Shown here piece by piece: positions 1 through 11,559 of a stretch of DNA of 64,000 bases (positions within the stretch are counted from its first letter, which is position 1; the number at the start of each line of letters is the position of its first letter). Source of the DNA: Siphlonurus alternatus (lineage: Eukaryota > Arthropoda > Insecta > Ephemeroptera > Siphlonuridae); the NCBI GenBank assembly GCA_949825025.1, contig OX463788.1:32366878-32430877 (forward strand). Direction: 5' to 3'. Below the pieces are notes generated by a model. It was not told the DNA's origin and made no database searches. It was given only the letters and a program-made list of their open reading frames with translations. Both the position numbers and the translations under genes were made by a program.

Positions 1-401
1 ACATCACTACACGTGCATTCTTTCTTTTCCATTTATATACTGGAGAACTAGCATGTTTCTAACATTTTTTTTTTTTAACATTTTTGATTACATCAGGAAC
101 TTGATGCATAAAATATAAAGATAAAGGATGTTGAATCTGTACAATTTTACAGATTTAATTTTTTTAAATTGCGGAAAATGACTGATTCTTTTCCTACTAT
201 AATCAATGAAAAAGAAGACATGTTCTTGATGTCCATAATATTTAAATTTTTTCTTGATGATGATAGCAAAAGTTTTTTTAAATATTTCCAATAAGTGAAC
301 CTCTCATTTACCAAACAGTAATAAAGAATTGGTGATGATTTCTTGAATGATTTTGTTTGTTAAATTATTTTAATATTTAACAACATTTTGTTATGATGCA
401 G

Positions 402-572
402 GTACCTTGAGTTCTATCACAAACCTTGCATCGAGTGTGGCACGCAACCTTGATCGGTGCTCATTGGACCGTGAGCATGTTGAGCGAGCAGAAGAGGCAC
501 GCAGGCAGCGTCCCCAGGGCATTGGGCAGGGTGTACTGCAGGGGCTTAGCAGCCTTGGCATCAGTTTGCTTG
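402..572 (+). CDS. VPS13B: VPS13B exon (first in window)
   Basis: The acceptor is ...gatgcag before 402 and the donor gtaagc follows 572. The exon begins with two bases completing a Gly codon and ends one base into the next codon. It encodes TLSSITNLASSVARNLDR and continues to GISLLG. The reading is supported by dense similarity to the VPS13B C-terminal region and by the phase match to the next exon. Confidence 0.88.
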
Positions 573-2471
573 GTAAGCAACCAACGCTTCATGTTAGTTA
601 AAAAATAATTAAAAGGGAAAACCTTGTAATATTCCATTTCCCCATTTATTCAATTTTTTAAGGAAAATAAATCATTCAGGTTGTGATATATTATTTAAAG
701 GAAAGGCAGGAAATACCAGTCAATCCGATCAAAAAATCACAGCAAGTGAAAATCAGGAAAATCTTGTGGTCGTAGGTACACTTTGAAAATATCAATTTAC
801 ACCCTATGAAATACATTTCACATCGTCGAGATGCTTCATCAGTCGCAAGTAGAGTTTGACTCAATCTCAACGATAAGAAACGTCTTTCATAATGTAAATT
901 AATATTTTCAAAGTGTACCTATGACCACAAGATTTTCACCTGCTGTGACTTTTTCGATTGGTCAAGCCTTGCTGGTATTTCCTGTCCTTTTCCTTAAATA
1001 ATATATTTCAATATTTTGTATTAATTTTACTTTTAGTTATTGCAGAAACAAGTTAACACAGATTATTAGCAGAAGTATCAGAATTTCAGAAACATATCTT
1101 ACTTTGTGAGTAACACCCGATATGTTAACTTAAGTTCAAGTTGTATAGTACAAATACAAAAAATATAAAGTACAATTATTTGAATTTGAGCTATAGTACC
1201 TATTTTTTTCTGTTTTTTGCTGTAATAAATAACAAAGTTGAAATTTCCTGTAACAAAATATGACACTGCGGAGTCTGACGATCAGAGTAATGTTGCAGGT
1301 GCTGTCAGTGGGATTGCTCACCACCCATTGCAGGCAATGGTTCACCAGCAATCTGGCTCGTCTCACCTCTCGGGGCTGGTGGCAGGTGTAGGTCTGGGGT
1401 TGGTCGGAGCTTTCACCAAGCCATTGAGTGGTGCTGCAGAGTTGGTGGCCCTCACTGGTCAGGGGCTGCTGCACGGAGCAGGCTGGAGTTCTCTACCTCA
1501 GGTATGCCACATTATACAGCCTGTTCACAGTATATTATTATATAACCTATGGAAGCTGAATAGATAATCCTTACAAGGTGCACAGTTTTGTATGTCTTTG
1601 TTTCATCTTTTCTCTACTTCCCTGAATTTCAGAGAAAATTGTAATTAGTTTTTTTACTAGGATTATAAGTTGTAAGTCACCCAATTATAGAGAAGTTTTC
1701 TAACTTTAAAGAAATGCTTATCCTACATTGTCAGTCATCAGTATAGGGAAACTTTTAAAATGCAGAAGCTACTGCAACAGGGGGAAAAAAAAAGTTTAAA
1801 AAAATTATTGAGGGCTTTCTCCCCGGCTTCCACCCAGTCAAAAATATTTGACATTTTGGACATATAATACACAAGATAGTATTTTAACACTAATGATTTG
1901 TGTATGAGGTTATTTTTTAATAGTTAACTAAGCTGAAATTGTCAGCAAAATTCCAAAACAAAATTTGCTAGATCACTGTGCAATGAACAAGTGAAGATGA
2001 CTTATGTTTGTTTGTAGACTCGACAGCTGCCTATAGTTGAGCAGTGCTGTTCCCGTGCTGGCGCTAGTTTACGCTACTCCTGGAAAGTGCTGCCGCCTGG
2101 TGAAGGTCCTGTATTACTGGCAGTTGAGGTGACGACAGTCAGTCCAGGTGGTCAGTTTGAGGCGGCTGCATTGGTGCTCTCCCCACAGTTACTGACTGTC
2201 GTGGCCACAGATACAGATCAAGTGCGCAGTGTCATCCCGGTGTGTCAGCTAAAAGCCATGCACATACCAGAGGACCCAACTCTCCTGTGCCTCTGCATGG
2301 ACCAGTTCAGAAGCTCCCCCGAGGTAACCATAGTTATATAGTAAAAACGTAGTACTCTCTCCCACTTAGCAAGAATGCATCATCGTGTTTCCTATGAAGT
2401 ATCAAAATCCTTACTTATCAATGTTTTGCTTATGTAGAAAGTACACATTTATTTTCACTGTTAAGTCCTCC

Positions 2472-2525
<54 letters not shown>

Positions 2526-3345
2526 TTAATTTCATTCCCTTAAAGCACTCGCCTAGTAGCTACAGAATATAGTTTAGTAGTTTCCACATAATACTAAATG
2601 GCTTAGCCTTCGCCTGGTCTTATTATTTCAATATGATTCCACATATTGAAAATATGTTATTAATGTAGGAGTTATTAGTTATTCCTGTGGTTATTGTAAC
2701 TAACGGTACATAAAAGAAGAACACCTTTCACCACTTATAAAAACGTATGGTGTATTATGTGTATTTCTGTATTATAAAAAAGACAATTTTACATTATTAA
2801 GGTTATTGTCGACCTGTGATTGAAGTAATATACTCGGTATTTATGATACTACTGTATAAGGTAATATGTTTTACAACTCGTATTTTTTGTATGCTATTTA
2901 TCAGTAGTATGTTCATGTACAGTAAATATGACAAATTGTTATGTAATTCATCACAGTTTTTTTTATTTTACGGGTATGCAAATATAAAGTCTGTTCTCTT
3001 AATCTTTTTTATGTTTCATAATGCTTGTAAAAAGAAGGTCAAAAGTGTTGTGTTAGTGTCAGAACTGTGTAAATTGTCACTTGTTTGGTGTTCCAGAGCC
3101 AAGAGTCTCCCCATGCCAGGGTAGAGGACTATGTTCGCCACACAGGACCTGTGTTTATCACGACTGACAGCAGTAGCGACGCTCTGCTCTCCAGCTCCTC
3201 AGCTGGCTCCGTGGGCTCCGGCTGCTCAGACGTTTTCCCCGGTGTACTGCGCTTCCATGTGAACCCTCAGTCACGGGACCATCTGCTGAGTGTCATTGTA
3301 CTGGCCCAGCGACAGGCACAGGGGCGGGGCTTTTCCACCCTATGA
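402..3345 (+). CDS. VPS13B: VPS13B-like gene, last four exons (5' partial)
   Basis: Vacuolar protein sorting 13B (COH1) is a very large bridge-like lipid-transfer protein of the Golgi. Four exons read in consistent phase: 402-572, 1299-1501, 2018-2323 and 3097-3345 (stop TGA 3343-3345). Each internal junction has an AG acceptor and a GT donor. The first two exons match the conserved C-terminal region of VPS13B (TLSSITNLASSVARNLDR; GLSSLGISLLG; GAFTKPLSGAAELVALTG; LLHGAG). The last two correspond to the C-terminal PH-like region and end QAQGRGFSTL, matching the conserved ...GFP-type end of the vertebrate protein. The rest of the gene lies upstream of the window. Identification as VPS13B rather than VPS13A/C/D rests on the remembered human C-terminus. 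Confidence 0.9.
699..993. mobile_element. TTAA-flanked palindromic MITE (GGAAAGG family)
   Basis: This lies in the VPS13B intron between the exons ending at 572 and starting at 1299. Arms of about 110 bp are inverted copies: CTTGTGGTCGTAGGTACAC on the left and its complement near 915-935 on the right. It is flanked by TTAA at 695-698 and 994-997. TTAA duplication is typical of piggyBac and Kolobok transposons. There is no coding capacity. Its outer TIR resembles that of the element at 8212-8540. Confidence 0.75.
1299..1501 (+). CDS. VPS13B: VPS13B exon
   Basis: The acceptor is ttgcag and the donor gtatgc. It encodes GAVSGIAHHPLQAMVHQQ, then the conserved LVGAFTKPLSGAAEL and LLHGAGWSSLPQ. The entry phase complements the previous exon and the exit phase is 0. 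Confidence 0.88.
2018..2323 (+). CDS. VPS13B: VPS13B exon
   Basis: The exon is exactly 102 codons, phase 0 at both ends, with acceptor tttgtag and donor gtaacc. It begins TRQLPIVEQCC and contains LRYSWKVLPPG, equivalent to the VKYVWK segment that opens the C-terminal PH-like region in the human protein. Confidence 0.85.
2477..2523. repeat. Poly(A) tract
   Basis: An uninterrupted run of about 46 A within the VPS13B intron between exons 2018-2323 and 3097-3345. It may be the tail of an otherwise unrecognised retroposed sequence. Confidence 0.9.
3097..3345 (+). CDS. VPS13B: VPS13B last coding exon with stop
   Basis: The acceptor is ttccag. The exon starts SQESPHARVEDYVRHTG (compare LVDYITKTS in human), has a Ser-rich linker, then GVLRFHVNPQSRDHLLSVIV and ends GRGFSTL-stop, matching the family C-terminus. 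Immediately downstream the +1 frame stays open to 3445, where a consensus-like donor (CAG/gtagat) occurs. A longer alternative product would need a frameshift or a 1-nt error near 3330, and I do not favour it. Confidence 0.85.
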   Translation, partial: SQESPHARVEDYVRHTGPVFITTDSSSDALLSSSSAGSVGSGCSDVFPGVLRFHVNPQSRDHLLSVIVLAQRQAQGRGFSTL

Positions 3346-3707
3346 CGCCGGTCTCAGGGGGCACCTCACCAAACAGTTGCCCCCTCCGGCCATGAGCGCT
3401 GTTGCCGCTGTAGACTTGCCTCAGAGTCGTCTGGAGACAGACCAGGTAGATCGGACTAAACATTATAAATTTTAAAATAACATTTATATATAACGTGTTA
3501 ACTGAGTTATAATACAGTATTTATTATTGTATTAATTGATATCAATGTATAGATGCAATATTATTAACTATAATTTATAAGGTACATAGCCTGTTTTTTT
3601 TTTTTTTCATTACTTTTAATGTTGTTACAATGCAACTCCAAATCAGGCAATTTAAAACTTGAGAACAGATTTTTGTCTGGACGTACATATTTTTTTAGAT
3701 TCAAAGG

Positions 3708-3712
<5 letters not shown>

Positions 3713-3762
<50 letters not shown>

Positions 3763-3796
3763 GTATATATATATATATATATACGTATATATATAT
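3713..3796. repeat. (AT)n microsatellite
   Basis: About 84 bp of alternating AT interrupted by two ACGT steps, just downstream of VPS13B. Confidence 0.9.
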
Positions 3797-4099
3797 AGTT
3801 ATAATATTTTATTGCTAGTAAGCTAGGCATTTAGAAGCATGATAATATTTATTATAATAAGAAATAATAATAAATTATTATTTCAAATTCTGTGATTGAG
3901 TGTGAAGTACTCTATATAAAATGAAACGATGAAATTAAATTATTGTGAGTGAAACTTGTTTGTGTTGTTTGTTTGGTTTATGGATCATTGTAAGAGGATA
4001 TGTGCATAGATGGGTTTATTTTATTATCATTTTATTATGTATTATCTATATTCCCCCTCCCCTAGTTAATAGCTTAAGGAAATGCAACAATCATCTTTC

Positions 4100-5695
4100 T
4101 TCAATTTTGCGCGATAGCGCCACATTTGCCATAGTCCTTAAAAACAGGTGAGAATAGTCAAAAGTTGCCCCATTTTGGGATTTTTTTTCTGAACGCTAAA
4201 CATTCCTGAAAGTGCAAACTCGCGATGGCACAAAGAAGTGTTAGAGAAAAAGTGAAAACATGTAAAATCGTCAAAAAAATAATAAAAATTATTGTCCAAA
4301 AAATAATTTTGAAACTCTCAAAGTTACCCGAAATTATCCCGATTTTTTCGATTTTTGAAAATTCGAAAAAAAATTTGACGAAAACTGGCCAAAGCTTTTT
4401 CGAGCCCGCCATTGGAACTTTTGTTCAGGGCAACGAGAGCTACAAGAAAACTGTTTTCACTAATTTCTCGTAAATCCGGGACGCTAATAAGGGCACCCCG
4501 AAAAAATCGCATATTCGGTATGCTGTAACTTAAGAGATATGCGCAGTAGCGCAAGGGTCCTATGAGACAAAATAGGCCTAAAAACCGTAACAATAGGCTC
4601 GATTTAAAAAAAGTCGAAAAAATTAATTTTTCTGGGGGGCGCAGTATTTTGAATTTTCAGCATAGGAAAATACGGCTTAAAAGGGGTCATTTTCGGACGC
4701 TATAGCTCAAAAAGTTGCAGAGATATCGAAATTTTGAGAAAATTTTTAGGTTTTTAAATTATCCAAACTACAAAACTGCTATTTTGAAATTTTTTAGTTT
4801 TGATTTTCAAAAACCCGGTTTTTCAGGACTCGTCCCCAAAAATCGGGCGAACCAGCAACAGTTTACACGTCGCAACCATGAAATAGTTGTGCGCCATAGT
4901 TTTTTACACCTTCTGTTAAATTTTCAAAACGATCGGACCACTCTTCGTTTAGTTGTGGCGCCCAAAAATTGAAATTTATTTTCGTCTCATTTCTCCATAA
5001 GGATTAACCCGGGAAATTTTGAGAAAATTTTAAATTCCCGAATTTCATGTTTTTATATTTTTTTCCGACGTAGTTTTTCACGAGGAATCCGAATATGGTC
5101 TCAAAATTGAGCTAGGACAAATAGAAAAAAATACACAAAATATTGAAATTTTTTTTGGACCCTCACTTTTTTCAAAAATTTGTTAATAACTCAAAATTTT
5201 GAACGTTTACCGCTTTTTCGTGGACACCGTTGGAAAACCAGGTAAATTTGGCTCCAGGAAAATAGAGTCCGAAGACTCCAAAAGTTTTCGAAAAAATCAC
5301 AATAAATCGTAAAATTGAAACATGATTTTTAGTGATTTTTTTCATTTCATAGAAATAGCAATTTCGGGTTGTTCTTTTTTAATAACTTTTTTGGTATCCA
5401 TTTTTGGGCAAAACGGTGACCACTCTTTGATTCAGGCTGCCTGCCTCAAATCTACTTTTTGGCGAGCTTTCTAGCGGTGTGCTCAAAATTAAAATCAAAC
5501 TTATGGTTTTCGACTTATGGCACGTTTTTGAAAAATGCAATCTTTCTCGGCGTCCCGGATTTTTTTTCGATACACCGAATTTTGAAACTCAATTTTCCTG
5601 ATCCAATTTTTATACGCTCTTTCGATTGGTGCCATAAAATTAGCCATAAATCCCATAGGAACGGAGATAATTGAGGGAGAAGGTTAAAAAACGTG
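4100..5695. other. AT-rich intergenic DNA, no gene seen
   Basis: The stretch is rich in aaaattttcgaaaa-like words. Short open frames exist on both strands, but none has family motifs, splice-consistent structure or codon bias that I can recognise. It may be an old degenerate transposon; I saw no terminal repeats. Confidence 0.5.
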
Positions 5696-5697
5696 GT

Positions 5698-5699
5698 TT

Positions 5700-5758
<59 letters not shown>

Positions 5759-5761
5759 TTA
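5698..5761. repeat. (TTTA)n microsatellite, likely LINE tail
   Basis: About 15 TTTA units directly precede an antisense LINE 3' fragment. Read on the minus strand this is a (TAAA)n tail at the LINE 3' end. Confidence 0.85.
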
Positions 5762-6245
5762 TATTTATTCAGAAAACAGACTACAGGTTAGGTAATCCGA
5801 TTATAAAGAATACAATAGTTCATACGTTCATGTTCATGTAGTTAAAATACACACGTACAAAAATTATTATATAACTAAAATCTTGGTAACATATAATTCA
5901 TTATATTTATATTACATAATTAAACATGCATTTGAATTATTTACATATCCTTGCAATTTCTTGCGAAGATTGTAGGAAAATGTCAAGCTCGTATTTACTG
6001 TACAGTTCATTGCAAAATGATTGAACTCTGGAAATAAAATAATATTTATCAATATCAATTCTTGGGTTTGGTATGTAGAAAAGATGAGATGATCTGTTTT
6101 GTCTCGCTGGTACATTAAAGACTGAGCTCAGCTAGAATTTCAGGACAGTCTAATTTTCCATCGATTAACTTCTTAAGAAAAAAGATATCGCTCATATCGC
6201 GTCTGCTGTATTTAAGTGTTGTTATTGCATATTTTTTGCACAATT
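5700..6245 (-). mobile_element. LINE ORF2 C-terminal fragment (pseudogene)
   Basis: On the minus strand two overlapping frames together give a typical LINE reverse-transcriptase C-terminus: ITTLKYSRRDMSDIFFLKKL, DGKLDCPEILAELS, then after a frame change near 6113 PNPRIDIDKYYFISRVQSF and an end at about 5940. The frameshift shows it is dead. The + strand (TTTA)n at its edge is the tail. It is distinct from the macro-domain LINE described below. Confidence 0.7.
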
Positions 6246-6318
6246 CAGGATAATTTTGTTTATTCTGAATTGTGCAAAAAATATGCAATACCAACACTTA
6301 AATACAGACGCGATATGG
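6190..6318. repeat. Inverted duplication (hairpin) at LINE fragment edge
   Basis: About 58 bp of the LINE fragment (ATATCGCGTCTG through TTTTTTGCACAATTCAG) is followed immediately by its complement. This gives a hairpin centred near 6252. It may result from inversion during insertion. Confidence 0.7.
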
Positions 6319-6336
6319 CGTTTAAAGGTTAAATAT

Positions 6337-6543
6337 TATATGTGTTATCGCAATAAATGTATGGATATTATTATGCAACCGCTGCTGTAACTTGAAATCT
6401 TATGGGACTAGCGTTGCCAAACTTTCACATAAGAGGCATAAATATGTTTTATCGCAATAAATGCATGGATATTATTATGCAACTGCTGCCATAACTTAAA
6501 ATCTTATGGGACTAGTGTTGCCAAACTTTCACATAAGATGCAT
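6337..6543. repeat. Tandem duplication, about 103-bp unit
   Basis: Two adjacent direct copies share TTATCGCAATAAATG, GGATATTATTATGCAAC and TTGCCAAACTTTCACATAAG, with a few substitutions. No coding potential seen. Confidence 0.8.
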
Positions 6544-6609
6544 AAGGAGGGCCTGCACCTATCCTGCTATGTTTTAGCCTTCCACCAATCGATCTTGCAA
6601 CAATTTTAA

Positions 6610-6900
6610 GCGAGGATCTTTGATCCGAGCGCCATTTGAGTGTACTTTGCATGCCTCGTCCACTCTCGAGCACTCTACATTTTTCAGCGAGGCTGCGTTA
6701 GCAGCCGAGCTGTGTTTGAGTGATACTAGGTTGTAATAGCTACCACTTACTAGGCTTCAATTTTAATTTAGTTGCAGTTTAGCAGCTTAGAAAGCGAGGA
6801 TCTTTGATCCGAGCGCTGTTTCACTGCACATTTGCATGCTATATTCACGCTTCACCCGCCCACAATTTACAGCGAGGCTGCATTAGCGGCCGAGCGCCAT
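6610..6900. repeat. Two copies of a double-hairpin repeat
   Basis: Each copy has the short hairpin GCGAGGATCTTTGATCCGAG followed about 85 bp later by GCGAGGCTGCRTTAGCRGCC. The stems are perfect inverted repeats and the copies lie about 185 bp apart. Function unknown. Confidence 0.7.
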
Positions 6901-7669
6901 TGAATTGGGCCTATGAATGTTGGCTAACCTTCGTCTGCCCGACAATTTTAAACATTTGCCAAAATGAAGCATAACGTTCTTCTAATAAAACGAATGTGTT
7001 GACATACTTACTTGAATAAAGCGACCAACCCTTTGAAACATTAACCCAGAAACTCTCTTCTTACCAAATCAATTAAAGACCGGAAGTTAGCGGTGAAGGC
7101 TGGAAATTCAAATCCTGGGACTGAATTTATTTAAATTATAGTTCTTTTGGTGTTTGCAATGTTGTTTGAATATATTGTTGCGGATGACGTCACCATTGTT
7201 GATTTTTGACTCCATGGCAACGAATTTTTTTATTGTTGGGCGAGCAGCAAATTCATTCTTTTTTTAAATTTCGCCGGCCGCCGTTGACGTTCTTCGACCT
7301 TTTACTCAAATTTTGGACATTTCAAGGTAATTTTGACCCACAAAATTTTAAAATATACCCTATATACTCCACCTAAAATCACCTCAGGAACCCTATTTTC
7401 AGGTTTTAAGACCTAATGTCAATAATTATGCCGCAAAATTCAAATTTTTTCTCTAATTCACCCTATTTCTTTGTTTTCGCCCATTGTGTTTAGTGCTAAC
7501 TTATAACTGACCACTTTATTAATGGCTACTGCATAGTAAGACAACTTTAAAGTGCACTTGTTTAATTTATTATTATTTCACTATTATTTACCAACATGCC
7601 AGTAATAATGTTGGAATGTGATGACGTTATTTTCAAATTTTAAAGTTTATCATATTTTTATTGTTATAA

Positions 7670-8025
7670 GGGTAAGATAACGCCACCAATGTTAAAAAAA
7701 ATCCCTCACACAAAAATTGTGAAAAAAATTGCAAATATTCTCTTCTACACCCCCTCTATCAGTAGCTAAAATACCAGGTATACAAATACAAGCTAGTTTT
7801 TGAGTTATTAATTTTTAAAGCTGACTAATTTAACATATATGGAAGTTCCATTTCTCCATGTTAAAGTATGAAGTCAACTTTAAAAATTGAAAACTCAAAA
7901 ACTAGATCGTATTTGTATACCTGATATTTTAGCTACTGATAGGGGGTGAAGAGGAGATCATCTTAATTTTTTTCATAATTTTTGTGTGAGGGATTTTTTT
8001 TAACATTGGTGACATTATCTTACCC
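7670..8025. mobile_element. TTAA palindromic MITE, family GGGTAAG (copy 1)
   Basis: Arms of about 160 bp are inverted, beginning GGGTAAGATAACGCCACC and containing ATCAGTAGCTAAAATA and CAAAAACTAGATCG. The right flank is TTAA (8026-8029); the left has diverged to ATAA. It is homologous to 23544-24006. Non-coding. Confidence 0.8.
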
Positions 8026-8211
8026 TTAAGTCAACAACTGACATGCATGTTATTCACTACATCATTGCCAGCATAATTATGTAAACAACAGAACATTAAT
8101 TGTTATTACTATTTTTTTTATTAATATTTTATTATTCCTATTAAATATATACTGTATAACTATATTATTATAAGGAAAAGGAAACCATTGCGGTTGGATA
8201 CTTTAATTTAA

Positions 8212-8540
8212 GGAAAGAGATAGGAATAAACCAACAAGCCTTTTACCACGATGAGATGTCCGCAGAAGGTGAATCTTGTTGGCACAGATGACACAAATAT
8301 TTAAACTTCGACCAACATTTAATGATGTGGTCTTTATCAATCACCAGAAGAAGAATGAGTGACTCATGAGAATTAGGACTCGTTCTTCTTCTGTGATTGA
8401 TAAAGACCACATCATTAAATGTTGGTCGAAACGTCTCAATAATGCATTTGTAAATATTTGTGTCATCTGTGCCAACAAGATTCACCTTCTGCAGACATCT
8501 CATCGTGGTAAGGCTTGTTGGTTTATTCCTATCTCTTTCC
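8212..8540. mobile_element. TTAA palindromic MITE (GGAAAGAG family)
   Basis: The TTAA flanks are at 8208-8211 and 8541-8544. Arms of about 150 bp are inverted repeats (GGAAAGAGATAGGAATAAAC at left; its complement at the right end), with GTGATTGATAAAGACCACAT near the centre. Open frames on both strands here are only the mirror images of each other. Confidence 0.8.
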
Positions 8541-9037
8541 TTAAATTAATATACATAACTATATTTATTCAGAAGATATGTTCATATACAGTAAAAACTT
8601 GTTATTACGTAACTTATTATAAGGTAAAAACGTTTAACTCGATATTGAGTAACAGAGTAAAGGTCCAGTAAAAAATAATTAGTATTGCAGGTATAGGAAA
8701 ATCTTGATATAAGGTATATACTCGATATAAGGTAAATCCAATTTCCTGGGTCCCTTAATTAACTTGACGCAATAAAAAGTTTTTACTGTATACAGTATAT
8801 TGTTTATAATATTTAATGTACACAAGACATGTTTCAAAAGAATATTGGACAAGTACAACCCAATGTGTATGTACTATGTAGCGTGCATATTATGTGATAT
8901 TTTTTGCAAGCAATATAATTTTCTTTAGACTTTCATTGCACCTTTGCAATACTTGCAATGCAATTCTATGTCTTATTTATATAAATGCATGTGAAGCCAA
9001 CAACCCAGAAACTTTCCCTTGTGGTAATATACTGTAT

Positions 9038-9462
<425 letters not shown>

Positions 9463-9463
<1 letters not shown>

Positions 9464-10388
9464 AGGGTGACCAGATATCTTGATGTCCAAAACGGTACAT
9501 GCCCCTAAGATAGAGGCCTGAAGGGCCAAAACCCCCGCCGGAGGCGCGATTTTTTTGGGTGCCACGCCCCCTTTTTTACTTTTTTTTTCTTAATAGATTT
9601 TCGAATTGTTTTTTTTTTTTATGAAGCCGTTTTTTCCGAAAAAATTTATTTTGTTTGAAAATCCATTAAAGAATTTTCGTTATAGATTATACGTAAGTAT
9701 TTTTTAATTGGTAGCATTGGTACCATAGTTCAAACGAAGTTGGAGTAAAACGGTGTTTTCTGTTCCATAAGGCTGCATGTTTAAGGGCTCAGGAAAACAA
9801 ACTTTAGGATTTTTTTGCGATGAAGCTATTTGAGATGAAATTTTTTGGTTTTCATTTCTCAATAAAGCAGGGAAGGTTAAAATATTTTAAGGAAATAAAA
9901 TAATAAATAATGCAATCGCTCACTCTACTTTGAATAATATAAATAAATAAATATAATTGCATTTTTTTTCTATATACATTTTTCATATAATTATATAGAA
10001 AAAAATATATATATATTATAGTCACCATGCAAGAAAACTGTGCCAGTGAGTTTTGCTTTCCTAAAATTAACCTTTTTTCTTGGCCTGGCCACGATCCTAT
10101 TATGTTGTAAAGTTGCATGTAAAATAAAAAGAAACAAAAGCAATACTGTAAAAGAAATTTACACTTAAAAAGCATAACTTCAAAGGATACTTTTCCAATA
10201 AAAAAAAAATATATTTAAATATTTTCAATTTATTTTATTATTTTTTTTTTAATTTTGTCATCAAATTTTCCGTCTCCATTCACAATATTTCTAAATGTAC
10301 GTGTTACTTAAATAATGCATTATATTTTTGTTTATAAATAAATAAAACTTAATATAATGTCACGAGATAAACTATACAAAAACAAAAC

Positions 10389-10419
<31 letters not shown>

Positions 10420-11160
10420 AGTATAAAGCAAGAAATTAATTTGAATTATATTATACTTTTTATCGAACTGTTCATTTTGCAAATAGTGTGAACTCTTGTT
10501 AGAGTGAAATAGCTGAAGAAGTTAAATTGAATAAATTTATAGCATTCAAATTGGACTTATATATAATAACAGCTGAAATTACTTGATTGTAATATGAATA
10601 ATATTTGTGGCGTTTTTCCCTCATATTATTTTCCATTTATTTACGTAATATCCATGCACGATTATTGTGAAGAAAAAGAAAAAAGAAAAGAGAGACATAG
10701 AAATTTTTGTCTAAGCCACGACACAATGCATAAGAATGATTTTTTATATTTTATTGGAAATTTCCATCAAGTGAATATCATCAATATCAATTTCATGATA
10801 TTTTTGTGTAAAGTTTTTTACTTATTTTTTATTCAAAATTTAATCGAAAAGTATATAGTGACTTCATTTCACGTAGGATATGCATACTTGGAAGAAATAT
10901 GCTGTTTTGCGAATGCGATCGAGAAAAAGGGTCATGGAGTTGCAAAATCATTTGCGTCCGTACATTTTCGTAAATATTCACAACCACATTCCTATGAAAT
11001 TTTTATTTTTTTAATGGTAAAATTTTTATAAAATGTCCCTTTTTTAAATTTTGTCCGAAAGCGGTACATTTAGGCGTCCCGAGAGCCTCTTTGGGGACAC
11101 CGGGACATGGTACTCTAAAACGGTACTGTACCGGTCAAAACGGTACGTCTGGTCACCCTA
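9463..11160. mobile_element. hAT-type non-autonomous transposon, 1.7 kb
   Basis: The termini are TAGGGTGACCAGA and its complement TCTGGTCACCCTA, which are classic hAT ends. They are bounded by a perfect 8-bp duplication ATATGGCA at 9455-9462 and 11161-11168. The interior is very AT-rich, with no transposase motif. The longest interior frame (10594-11031) has no recognisable domain. An internal module at about 9600-9900 (ending CATTTCTCAATA) recurs at 18380-18600 and 19130-19345. Confidence 0.88.
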
Positions 11161-11322
11161 ATATGGCAACACCTGTACAATCTTTTGCACAAAATTAGAA
11201 TTAACAATGTTATCGTTTCTAACTTAATTATCCCAGGTAGAAAGAGTCTTGTATTGACTAGCTGCATGGACAGGTCATGTGTTAATGTCAAGGATTTTGT
11301 ATATACAGTATAACCTATGGAT

Positions 11323-11542
11323 CAAGGTTGGCTTTATACAGGTTAAGCCACGTGCGTATTTCGTGCGTCATTTTTCCACTATTTCCAGGACCCATTGCAC
11401 CGCGAAAATTCAAAAATAGCATTGCATCATGGGCGCATTCAAAGTTTCGCGGCACGATGGGTCCTGGAATACTTGAATCTGATTGGCTAAGCCCGTTAAC
11501 ATTGGTCAAATTGGAGGCTTAACCTGTATAAAGCCAACCTTG
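11323..11542. mobile_element. Short TIR element with 8-bp duplication
   Basis: The termini are CAAGGTTGGCTTTATACAGG and its complement at the right end. The perfect flanking duplication is CTATGGAT at 11315-11322 and 11543-11550. At 220 bp it is a hAT-like MITE by duplication length. The middle carries a second inverted pair (AGGACCCATTG / ATGGGTCCTGG). Confidence 0.85.
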
Positions 11543-11559
11543 CTATGGATAGATGATGG

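Noticed and set aside
4158..4593. Overlapping short frames on both strands
   Set aside because: Low-complexity Lys/Phe/Ile-rich translations of AT-rich DNA on opposite strands; no support.
10594..11031. 145-codon open frame inside the hAT element
   Set aside because: It is AT-driven, with no DDE or BED-zinc-finger motifs of hAT transposase, and is not mirrored in any other copy in the window.
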